From: Bordetella sp. H567
Lineage (GTDB): Bacteria > Pseudomonadota > Gammaproteobacteria > Burkholderiales > Burkholderiaceae_B
Reading direction: 5' to 3'
DNA length: 64,000 bases
Assembly: GCF_001704295.1 (NCBI RefSeq)
Contig: NZ_CP012334.1
Coordinates: 1,686,084 to 1,750,083, forward strand
Position 1 is the first letter of the stretch, and every line of letters begins with the position of its first letter. The notes beneath the pieces are model-generated. The model saw only the letters and a program-made list of their open reading frames with translations. It searched no databases and was not told the DNA's origin. Both the position numbers and the translations under genes were made by a program. Positions 32,851 to 40,185 of the stretch are shown one piece after another.

Positions 32851-32972
32851 CATGGTGGCGACTCCATTTCCACGGCGCGGGTTTCCTTCTACACTGGCCC
32901 GGCAATACCGGGGGCATCGACATCACGACGGCCACCCGGACGACGATTCCCACAAGGAACCAGGAGGAGACC

Positions 32973-34466
32973 ATGAACGAGATCCCGCGCATCCCGCTGC
33001 TGATCGGCGGCGAACGCGTCCAGTCGCGCACAACCCAATGGCGCGACGTCATCAACCCGGCCACGCAGGAAGTCGTGGCGCAGGTCCCTTATGCCACGCC
33101 GGAGGAACTGGACCGCGCGGTGGCCAATGCCAAGGAAGCGTTCAAGACCTGGCGCAACAGCGGCCAGGCCGCGCGCATGCGGGTCATGCTGAAGCTGCAG
33201 CAGTTGATGCGCGAGAACACCGGCAAGCTCGCGGAACTGATCACGCCGGAACACGGCAAGACCCTGCCCGATGCCGAAGGCGAAGTCGGCCGCGGCCTGG
33301 AGGTGGTCGAGCACGCCTGCGCGATCGCCAGCCTGCAACTGGGCGAATATGCGGAAAACGCCGCGTCGGGCATCGACGTCTACACCCTGATCCAGCCCCT
33401 GGGCGTATGCGCGGGCATTACGGCCTTCAATTTCCCGGTGATGTTGCCGTGCTTCATGTTTCCCATCGCCGTGGCCTGCGGCAATACCTTCGTGCTCAAG
33501 CCGTCGGAACAGGATCCTTCCTCCTCGCTCCTGCTGGCCGAACTTGCACTGCAAGCGGGCCTGCCGCCCGGCGTGCTGAACGTGGTCCATGGCGGTGCGG
33601 ACACGGCCAACGCGCTGTGCGAGCATCGTGACATCAAGGCGGTTTCCTTCATCGGTTCCACGCGTGTCGGCACGGAAATCTATCGCCGCGCCTCGGACGC
33701 CGGCAAGCGCTGCCAGGCCATGATGGGGGCCAAGAACCACTGCGTGATCCTGCCGGATGCCGACCCGGAAGTCGCCTTGAACCAGCTGCTGGGGGCGGCC
33801 TTTGGCGCCGCGGGCCAGCGCTGCATGGCGACATCCGTGGCGGTCTTCGTCGGGGCATCGCGCGATTGGCTGCCGGACTTCGTCGCGCGGGCCAGGCAGC
33901 TGAAGGTCAATGCCGGCACGGACCGCGGCGCCGACTTGGGACCGCTGGTATCGAAAGTCGCCAGGACTCGCGTGGAAGGCTTGATCCAGCAAGGCGTGGA
34001 CGAGGGCGCTGAATTGCTGCTGGACGGCCGCGGCATCCGGGTCGCGGGCTTCGAACAAGGCAATTTCGTCGGGCCCACGGTATTCGGCGGCGTACGCGGC
34101 AACATGAAGATCTACACCGAGGAAGTGTTCGGGCCGGTGCTGTGCGTGGTCGGCGTCGATACGCTCGAAGAAGCGGTCGAGTTCATCAACGCCAACCCGA
34201 ACGGCAACGGCGTGGCCCTGTTCACGCAGGATGGCGGCGCGGCCCGCTATTTCCAGAACAACATCGACGTGGGGCAGGTGGGCATCAACATCCCCATCCC
34301 CGTGCCCGTGGCGTGGTTCAGCTTCACGGGATCGCGCGGCTCCAAGCTGGGCGACCTGGGCCCGAACGGCAAGCAGGCGGTGCAGTTCTGGACCCAGACC
34401 AAGACCGTGACGGCGCGCTGGGCGGCGCATGGCCGAACGGTCAACACGACGATCACGATGCGTTGA
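32973..34466 (+). CDS. mmsA: CoA-acylating methylmalonate-semialdehyde dehydrogenase
   Basis: Converts methylmalonate semialdehyde or malonate semialdehyde to propionyl-CoA or acetyl-CoA, in valine, inositol and beta-alanine breakdown. 497 residues. The catalytic Cys284 lies in GQRCMATSVA. The NAD-binding GITAFNFPVMLPCFMFP and FIGSTRVG motifs are family-typical. A strong AGGAGGAGA Shine-Dalgarno marks the start. No mmsB follows, which is unusual. The 3' end overlaps the convergent MFS gene by 14 bp. Confidence 0.94.
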   Translation: MNEIPRIPLLIGGERVQSRTTQWRDVINPATQEVVAQVPYATPEELDRAVANAKEAFKTWRNSGQAARMRVMLKLQQLMRENTGKLAELITPEHGKTLPDAEGEVGRGLEVVEHACAIASLQLGEYAENAASGIDVYTLIQPLGVCAGITAFNFPVMLPCFMFPIAVACGNTFVLKPSEQDPSSSLLLAELALQAGLPPGVLNVVHGGADTANALCEHRDIKAVSFIGSTRVGTEIYRRASDAGKRCQAMMGAKNHCVILPDADPEVALNQLLGAAFGAAGQRCMATSVAVFVGASRDWLPDFVARARQLKVNAGTDRGADLGPLVSKVARTRVEGLIQQGVDEGAELLLDGRGIRVAGFEQGNFVGPTVFGGVRGNMKIYTEEVFGPVLCVVGVDTLEEAVEFINANPNGNGVALFTQDGGAARYFQNNIDVGQVGINIPIPVPVAWFSFTGSRGSKLGDLGPNGKQAVQFWTQTKTVTARWAAHGRTVNTTITMR

Positions 34467-35694
34467 CGCGGGCGTCCCCGGCGTGCGAGGGCTGGCCGCC
34501 GCCCGCGACCAGCCCGATCAACAACACGATGACCAGCATGACCGTCGAATCCAGGAACAACAGGCGGTGGTTGCCGCCTGTTGCGTTGAACACCGCTGAA
34601 AACCCGTAGGCGGCAACCGCCAGGCCGATGGCCGAGATAACGCTGGCGCGCGTCCAGGCGATGTTCTGGCGCGTTGCGTTGTGGGCCACCACTTCATGCA
34701 CCCGAGCAAGGACCAGCGGCACCATGCCGGGGGCGAACGTGCCGATGATGGCGGTCAGGACGCCCAGCACGAGCAGGTCGCTGCTGGCGTAGAAGCCCAG
34801 GAACACGGCCGCCATGATGAGCGACACGATACGTACCGTCGACTTCGATCCCAGGCGGTCGGCCAGGTAGCCGTACAGCGGCGGGCCGACGATCGCGCCC
34901 AGGCCGTAGATGGCCCAGAACACCGAGCCCAGGTGCGTGCCTTTCCCAAGGCCGCGGGCAATGAAATCGACCAGGAACACCATCGGCGGCACGGCGGAGC
35001 CGGCCATCAGCGCATATTGCAGATACAGCAGGCGGACGTGGCGCCCGAAGCGCACGGTGCGTGCGTGCTGCGCGCCCGGGCTTGCCGCGGCGGGTGCCAG
35101 CTTGCTGGCGGGCCACGCGAACCAGCTGGCGGCCGTCAGCACGACCGATATGATGCCCAGGCCTATCCAGGTCTGCGCCAGGCCCAGCCCCAGCAGCAGG
35201 GGAATGATGGTCCCGGATCCCGCGATACCCAGGCCGAGGCCCAGGAAGATCGCGCCACCCGCGGCGCCCTTGCGGGCCGGCGGGACGTGCGGGAGGATGG
35301 TCCCCGCGACCAGCACCATGACCACGCCGCCGGCGATGCCGGAGACGAAGCGCCAGCCGAAATACCACCAGAACGACAGCGGAACGGCGCAGGCGAAGAA
35401 GGCGGCGGAAATCAGCAGCATCATCAGCCGCAATACGTGCTCATTGGCGACGCGCGAAGCCAGCGGCCGGCCGATCAGCGCGCCCAGCACATAGCCGGCC
35501 AGGTTGGCGGAACCCAGGTAGACCACCGCGGATGTCGTGAACCACTGCGCGTGGATCAATTCGGGGATCAGGGGCGTGAAGGCGAAACGGGCAAGGCCGA
35601 TGCTGTCCAGGCTGGCGCACAGGCCGGCGAAGATGTACCGCCAGACGAGCAGGCGGTCGACTTTCGCCAGGGAGAGTGAAGGTGTAGAGGACAT
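34453..35694 (-). CDS. YbfB/YjiJ-type MFS transporter
   Basis: 413 residues with twelve hydrophobic segments. The protein starts with a short soluble arm, then YIFAGLCASLDSIGLARFAF, the YbfB/YjiJ-type first helix. YLADRLGSKSTVRIVSL is the MFS loop 8-9 motif. The substrate is unknown. It is divergent from a TetR gene whose operators fill the gap, so it is very likely that repressor's target. The 3' end overlaps mmsA. Confidence 0.88.
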   Translation of the reverse strand: MSSTPSLSLAKVDRLLVWRYIFAGLCASLDSIGLARFAFTPLIPELIHAQWFTTSAVVYLGSANLAGYVLGALIGRPLASRVANEHVLRLMMLLISAAFFACAVPLSFWWYFGWRFVSGIAGGVVMVLVAGTILPHVPPARKGAAGGAIFLGLGLGIAGSGTIIPLLLGLGLAQTWIGLGIISVVLTAASWFAWPASKLAPAAASPGAQHARTVRFGRHVRLLYLQYALMAGSAVPPMVFLVDFIARGLGKGTHLGSVFWAIYGLGAIVGPPLYGYLADRLGSKSTVRIVSLIMAAVFLGFYASSDLLVLGVLTAIIGTFAPGMVPLVLARVHEVVAHNATRQNIAWTRASVISAIGLAVAAYGFSAVFNATGGNHRLLFLDSTVMLVIVLLIGLVAGGGQPSHAGDARVNAS

Positions 35695-35757
35695 CGAAGT
35701 TTTCGCGAGCGGGAGTGAAAGGGCACCGTTTCCTCGTGCCCAACAGGCGGATTTACT

Positions 35758-35809
35758 TTGACATGAGTGTCAAGTTTGACAAGGTAGTCAAAGTTGACAC
35801 TGCTGTCAA
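35758..35809. promoter_or_regulatory. three phased TetR-type operators
   Basis: Three copies of the palindrome TTGAC-N6-GTCAA occur at 35758-35773, 35776-35791 and 35794-35809. They start exactly 18 bp apart. They fill the divergent gap between the MFS gene and the TetR-family gene. The arms are perfect in all three, while the six-base centres differ (ATGAGT, AAGGTA, ACTGCT). The half-site also looks like a -35 hexamer, so repressor binding would block polymerase. Confidence 0.85.
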
Positions 35810-35874
35810 GCATATGCTCCAATTCCATTGCGGCGGGCGACGCAGGCATCGCCGCGCAACCAAGGAGTAGGTGT

Positions 35875-36456
35875 ATGGCTGGAGTCCGCCAATTCGATGA
35901 GCGTGACGCCCTGGACAAGGCCCTGGCGCTGTTCTGGAGGCAGGGCTATTCCAATACGACGATGCAGGACCTGGCCGCCGCGACGGGGGTGCAGCGCGGC
36001 TCTCTTTACAACGCGTACGGGGACAAGGAGACGCTCTTCCTGCGCGTATTCGGCGTCTACCGTGAGAAATACGTCGGGCAGATGCGGGACGCGCTGGACG
36101 ATGCCGACCTGCGCACGGCACTGGGCCGCTTCTTCGGCTTCGTCATCAAGTCCATGACGACGGGCGTGCCGACCCGGGGCTGCCTGAGCAGCAAGACCGC
36201 CTTGGGCACGGAAGAGCTCGATGATCCCTTGCGGGAGGCCATCCGCGATCTACTCGACGACATCGAAGCCGCGCTGTACGACAGATTGACCCGCGCGGAC
36301 GCGCAAGGGCGGCTGACCATGGACGCCCGGGACGCCGCCCGCATGATCGTGACCATGACGCGGGGGCTGGTGGTGATCGAGCGCGTGTACCAGGACGACA
36401 AGCACATGCGCAGGATGGCGGATCTGCTGATCGGCCAATTGGTGAAAGCGGAATGA
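35875..36456 (+). CDS. TetR/AcrR family transcriptional regulator
   Basis: 193 residues. The N-terminal helix-turn-helix spans about residues 8-52 (ALALFWRQGYSNTTMQDLAA, then GVQRGSLYNAYGDKETLFLR). The C-terminal ligand domain carries GCLSSKTALG, similar to regulators of the YcdC/NemR-like group. AAGGAG is nine bases upstream of the ATG. Divergent from the MFS gene and next to three palindromes of the right size for a TetR dimer. Confidence 0.92.
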   Translation: MAGVRQFDERDALDKALALFWRQGYSNTTMQDLAAATGVQRGSLYNAYGDKETLFLRVFGVYREKYVGQMRDALDDADLRTALGRFFGFVIKSMTTGVPTRGCLSSKTALGTEELDDPLREAIRDLLDDIEAALYDRLTRADAQGRLTMDARDAARMIVTMTRGLVVIERVYQDDKHMRRMADLLIGQLVKAE

Positions 36457-36602
36457 AGCGGGGCCGTGCGCCGTACTGTCGTGTGCGGTGCGCGCGAGCG
36501 GCTGGCTCGTGACGCTGTCCTTCGTACGCGATCCGGCCGGGAAGCTGGTGAATGTTCTGGCGCACACCAGGAACTGAATGTGCGCCATATCGGCTGGGAT
36601 AC

Positions 36603-37304
36603 TTACTTCTGAAGCGTCGGGACCGGTGAGACCGCCGGCGCCGTCGCTGCGACGGGCTGGCCCTGCGAGACCGGAATCGCGGCCAGGAAGGCCGGATCCT
36701 TCAGTAATTCCTCGATATTGAGCCGCAGAACGTCGTTCAAGGCGCCGAAGACATTGGCGAACTTGGCCGTCTTGCGCTGTACCTTTTTGGTGCCGTCATA
36801 CACGCGCTGTCCGGTGGACGTGTCTGTGACCATGTATTCGATGCTAAGGGTCCAGTCCACGGAATAACCCAGGTCATCGCAGAGGAAATCCTGGATGCTC
36901 GCGGTCAATACCCGCGGCTGGTTGGCGCCGAGCTTGATACCCACGAAGCGCAACTCCGTGAACGTCGCATCATGCATCACATCCTTGATGTCCTTTTCCA
37001 GCAGAATATCCCCCATCGCGGTATTCCGGATCTGGTTCGGTTTGACGTCGGTACGGCGCCGAGTCGTCGTTTGCACGGGCTGGGATGCACCCGGCGTCAG
37101 GCTGGGGCTTGCGTCTGGTTGGCGATTGACGTCATACGAGAAGTCGCCGAGGGCTACGGCGCCGTCGGCAGAAATCGTCGACGCGGGTGTGTACGTATAG
37201 GGTATGCCGCGCACGTTGGCGCATCCCGCCAAGGCCACGAGGGCCAGCGCACCGGCTGTGCCAAGAATGCAGCGCAAAACACGACCTGCCCGATGCTTCC
37301 ACAT
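36603..37304 (-). CDS. lipoprotein of unknown function
   Basis: 233 residues. A signal peptide ends in a clear lipobox LVALAGCAN, with the lipidated Cys at about residue 28. The mature part begins with a flexible stretch, then residues 85-205 look folded (DILLEKDIKDVMHDATFTEL). The Pro/Ala-rich C-terminus is probably disordered. It resembles YajG-type envelope lipoproteins in size and in the ADGAVALGDFSYDVN start, a tentative match. It lies alone between the TetR gene and cysB. Confidence 0.72.
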   Translation of the reverse strand: MWKHRAGRVLRCILGTAGALALVALAGCANVRGIPYTYTPASTISADGAVALGDFSYDVNRQPDASPSLTPGASQPVQTTTRRRTDVKPNQIRNTAMGDILLEKDIKDVMHDATFTELRFVGIKLGANQPRVLTASIQDFLCDDLGYSVDWTLSIEYMVTDTSTGQRVYDGTKKVQRKTAKFANVFGALNDVLRLNIEELLKDPAFLAAIPVSQGQPVAATAPAVSPVPTLQK

Positions 37305-37435
37305 ATCACATCCTCATCTCATAAATGGTGTAGTTATTTTATACATATTTATACAAATATGGATGAGTATGAGGAAGGCCTAGACGCGTGATCGGCTTAG
37401 CGCATCGATGGGCAGAAGCATAGACAACAAAGTAA

Positions 37436-37464
37436 TTTAGAGATATCTCCTTATTACTTATAAT
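37436..37464 (+). promoter_or_regulatory. cysB promoter
   Basis: TTTAGA (37436-37441) and a perfect TATAAT (37459-37464) are spaced by 17 bp in an AT-rich island upstream of cysB. The leader would be very short, about 20 nt. Confidence 0.65.
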
Positions 37465-37465
37465 T

Positions 37466-37485
37466 GGATTCCCTCCTAGGAATCC
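37466..37485 (+). promoter_or_regulatory. inverted repeat covering the cysB Shine-Dalgarno
   Basis: GGATTCC (37466-37472) and GGAATCC (37479-37485) are perfect arms around CTCCTA. The right arm contains the AGGAA Shine-Dalgarno, eight bases before the ATG. In RNA this hairpin would hide the ribosome-binding site; in DNA it could be an operator at the transcription start. Confidence 0.65.
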
Positions 37486-37490
37486 GCTTC

Positions 37491-38435
37491 ATGAACCTGC
37501 AACAGTTCCGTTTCGTCCGCGAGACCATCCGCCGGGATTTCAATCTGACCGAAGCCGCGCGCATGCTGTACACCTCGCAGCCCGGCGTGTCCAAGGCCAT
37601 CATCGAGTTCGAGGACGAGCTGGGCATCAAGATCTTCGAGCGCCACGGCAAGCGCATCAAGGGCCTGACCAAGCCGGGACTGGCCGTTTCGCAGGTGATC
37701 GATCGCATCATGCGCGAAGTGGACAACCTGAAGAAGGTCAGCGATGAATTCGCACGCCGCGACGAGGGTGGCTTGGTCATCGCCTGCACGCACACCCAGG
37801 CGCGCTACCTGTTGCCGCGCGTGATCCCGGCATTCCGCCGCCAGTTTCCCAAGGTGCATCTATCGCTGGCGGAAGGCAGCCCCGGGCAATTGGCCGAGAT
37901 GGTGCTGCATGAGCAGGCCGACCTGGCCATCGCCACGGAGTCGCTGGCCCTGACCCCAGGCCTGGCTACGCTGCCTTGCTATACCTGGGAGCATACGGTG
38001 GTGGTACGGCCGGACCACCCCCTGGCGGAATTGACCTCCAGCGAGGCCAAGCGGCTGACGCTGGCACAGCTGGCGGCCTATCCGCTGGTCACCTACGACC
38101 GTGCGTTCACCGGCCGATCGACCATCGATGAAGTCTTCGCGGCCCAGGGCGTGCATCCCGACATCGTGCTGGAGGCCATCGACGCGGACGTGATCAAGAC
38201 CTATGTCGACGTGGGATTGGGCATCGGCATCATCGCGGGCGTGGCCTACGACCCGCGGCGCGACAGCGGCCTGGTGGGATTGCCGGTGGGGCATCTGTTC
38301 GGCACCCATACGACCCGTGTCGGGATCAAGGCCGGCGTGTTCCTGCGGGATTACGTCTATACCTTCATCGAAATGCTGACGCCCGCGTTGACCCGGCAGG
38401 TCGTGATGGACGCCGTCCAGGGCGTTCACGAATAA
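37491..38435 (+). CDS. cysB: LysR-type regulator CysB
   Basis: Activator of sulfate assimilation genes that senses O-/N-acetylserine. 314 residues. The start MNLQQFRFVRETIRRDFNLT and the helix-turn-helix LYTSQPGVSKAIIEFEDELG are diagnostic of CysB. The effector domain is full length, with VIACTHTQARYLLPRVIPAF and TYVDVGLGIGIIAG. No cys biosynthesis genes are nearby. CysB commonly represses itself, which could use the adjacent inverted repeat. Confidence 0.95.
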   Translation: MNLQQFRFVRETIRRDFNLTEAARMLYTSQPGVSKAIIEFEDELGIKIFERHGKRIKGLTKPGLAVSQVIDRIMREVDNLKKVSDEFARRDEGGLVIACTHTQARYLLPRVIPAFRRQFPKVHLSLAEGSPGQLAEMVLHEQADLAIATESLALTPGLATLPCYTWEHTVVVRPDHPLAELTSSEAKRLTLAQLAAYPLVTYDRAFTGRSTIDEVFAAQGVHPDIVLEAIDADVIKTYVDVGLGIGIIAGVAYDPRRDSGLVGLPVGHLFGTHTTRVGIKAGVFLRDYVYTFIEMLTPALTRQVVMDAVQGVHE

Positions 38436-38448
38436 GAGGTAGCGGGTT

Positions 38449-38471
38449 CACGCCCGGGGGCCTAGGGCGTG
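38449..38471 (+). terminator. hairpin downstream of cysB
   Basis: CACGCCC (38449-38455) and GGGCGTG (38465-38471) form a perfect seven-pair stem with a nine-base loop, 14 bp after the cysB stop. No T run follows, so intrinsic termination is uncertain. Confidence 0.35.
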
Positions 38472-38669
38472 TCCGGCCCTGTGCACTGGCGGATGGCGGC
38501 GCTACCGTGGTGCCGCCCGGACCCGGCGCGTTCCCGTGCCTGCGGCCGTGCGCGCGTAGCGCTTCGGGGGTCGGTCTTCCCCAGTCCGCCGGCGTCGCCT
38601 GGCCGCCCTATGCGACGCACGAACTTCATAGGCAAATTAAACGAGAATTCCTCTCATTTACTTGCTCAG

Positions 38670-38694
38670 AAAAACAAGAATCATTATCATTGGT
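38670..38694 (+). promoter_or_regulatory. Fur-box-like site upstream of DUF2325 gene
   Basis: The stretch AAGAATCATTATCATTGG contains ATCATTATC, an exact right half of the classical 19-bp Fur box. The best 19-bp register (38670-38688) matches 14 of 19 bases by hand count, and a second register six bases on (38676-38694) matches 12. Overlapping registers are typical of real Fur sites. It ends 30 bp before the start codon. Confidence 0.65.
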
Positions 38695-38723
38695 CCACGA
38701 TCAACGACGCAACGAGGTCTGTC

Positions 38724-39041
38724 ATGTCGACGGCACTTAGCGCAGTGGTGGTGGGCGCGGACCGACTGGGCAATATTCCCGATCTGCTGAAAGGGCACAA
38801 CATCGCGATTACGCATCACATCAGCGGGCGCGATCCATCGCATCAGAAGCGCGGGCTGCAGCTTCCTTCCGGCACGCAGCTGGTGATCTTGCTGACCGAT
38901 TTCCTGGGCCACAACGTGATGAAGACGTTCCGGCAATCGGCCCAGCGCGCGGGCATCCGCGTGGTCGCCTGCCGGCGTTCGGTGTGCAGCATGCAGCAGG
39001 CGCTGACGCAGTGCGGCTTGTGTGGTCGGGTCGCCAGCTAG
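38724..39041 (+). CDS. DUF2325 domain protein
   Basis: 105 residues with no signal or membrane segment. The beta-strand/loop pattern SAVVVGADRLGNIPDLLKGH, ITHHISGRDPSHQKRG and LVILLTDFLGHNVMKTFRQS fits the DUF2325 family. The C-terminus has a Cys-rich tail with CGLCG that could bind metal. A Fur-box-like sequence lies just upstream, and a strong terminator follows, so it is probably a single-gene iron-responsive unit. The molecular function is unknown. Confidence 0.82.
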   Translation: MSTALSAVVVGADRLGNIPDLLKGHNIAITHHISGRDPSHQKRGLQLPSGTQLVILLTDFLGHNVMKTFRQSAQRAGIRVVACRRSVCSMQQALTQCGLCGRVAS

Positions 39042-39114
39042 TGCAACAGGGATAGGGCCGCCGGCCATGCGCCTGTAGGCACGGGTGGCGTGCATAGAGA
39101 TGGGGCGGCCATGG

Positions 39115-39152
39115 AAAAAGGCCGGTCGCTGCATCAGCGACCGGCCTTTTTT
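39115..39152. terminator. bidirectional Rho-independent terminator
   Basis: A perfect 12-bp GC-rich stem (39120-39131 with 39135-39146, core GCCGGTCGCTG) with a three-base loop is flanked by AAAAA and TTTTTT. It serves the converging DUF2325 and NlpC/P60 genes. Confidence 0.92.
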
Positions 39153-39176
39153 CGTACGGGCGGCTATGCCGCCACG

Positions 39177-39863
39177 TCAGTTCTGTGCGTGCGCCGATGC
39201 CACCAGCGTGGTGTCGATGCGCCGGGCGCCGTTGTAGCGCTTGTTCCAGTACGCCATGTCCAGGCGTTCGATGCGCACGACGCCGCCACGGCTGGGGGAA
39301 TGCACGAAGCGGTCTTCACCCACGTAGATGCCCACATGGGAATAGCGACGGCCCATGGTGTTGAAGAACACCAGGTCGCCGATCTGCAGATCGTTGCGCG
39401 CGACCGGCACGCCGATTTGGAACATTTCCGCGGCGGTGCGCGGCAGCTTCAATCCCAGGGATTGTTCGGCGACATAGTTCACCAGGCCGCTGCAGTCGAA
39501 ACCCGTGCCGGGCGAATCGCCGCCGCTACGATAGCGGATGCCCAGGTAGTTCAACGCTTCGCCCGCCAGCACGGTGTTGTCGGTAGAGGCGCTGCTACCC
39601 GGATAATTGCTTACGGTGCGGGGGGCCCGGCGCAGTTTCTGCGCCAGCAGCTTGCCGATCGGATCGTCATTGTCGGCGGTGGTCCAGGCGGCATCGTAGG
39701 CATCCTGGTCGAAGCTGGTATAGGCGGTATCGCGGCCAGGAGCGGTATTGGCGCATCCCGCAAGGATCGCCAGGCCAGCCATGACGGCGCCGAGGCGCAG
39801 GGCACGGGCCTGCTGGAGTAGAAGTCGATAAAAGGATAGGGTTCGGTAGTCGTATCGTTGCAT
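39177..39863 (-). CDS. NlpC/P60 (C40) peptidoglycan endopeptidase lipoprotein
   Basis: 228 residues. The lipobox ILAGCAN places the lipidated Cys at 37. The NlpC/P60 domain covers about residues 96-222, with the catalytic Cys124 in GTGFDCSGLVNY and His176 in RRYSHVGIYVGE. This family cuts D,L or D,D bonds in the stem peptide; it is nearest to Spr/MepS or NlpC by layout. The start MQRYDYRTL is chosen because it opens a compact signal peptide; a longer frame adds 28 residues. Confidence 0.9.
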   Translation of the reverse strand: MQRYDYRTLSFYRLLLQQARALRLGAVMAGLAILAGCANTAPGRDTAYTSFDQDAYDAAWTTADNDDPIGKLLAQKLRRAPRTVSNYPGSSASTDNTVLAGEALNYLGIRYRSGGDSPGTGFDCSGLVNYVAEQSLGLKLPRTAAEMFQIGVPVARNDLQIGDLVFFNTMGRRYSHVGIYVGEDRFVHSPSRGGVVRIERLDMAYWNKRYNGARRIDTTLVASAHAQN

Positions 39864-40185
39864 TGTTCGCTTGAAGGCGCGGATGAGCACGCCTGGAAGA
39901 CGACGGACGACCGCCGTATGGGAGATTCTGCGGGGCGATTCTATCAAAGCTGCGTATAGCTTCCCGAGGAAGTGCGTATACGCTTTGCCTCATCCCGCGC
40001 CGATGTTGGCGCACTGCATAAGACGGATAGAACCGGCGGAAAAAATGCCGAAAGAACGGAGCTGCAGGGGGCGGGGGCCGCGCATCAAGCGTGGTGACCA
40101 CGTTGCAAAGGCCGCCGCGCAGAGTCGGACAACTCGTAAAGATCGTCAGAATCTGCAACAGAGCGAAGGATAACAGGAGACAGCC
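39864..40185. promoter_or_regulatory. C40 peptidase/prpE divergent intergenic region
   Basis: A 322-bp gap with no gene. TGCGTATA occurs twice, at 39951-39958 and 39973-39980, 22 bp apart, and the second copy lies in the perfect palindrome GCGTATACGC (39974-39983). A TAGAAT -10-like hexamer on the minus strand (39938-39943) faces the peptidase. AGGAGA at 40175-40180 is the prpE Shine-Dalgarno. Confidence 0.5.

Noticed and set aside
39990-40025. Possible sigma-54 promoter (TGGCGCACTGCA) before prpE
   Set aside because: The GG and GC elements are too close; sigma-54 needs about ten bases between them.
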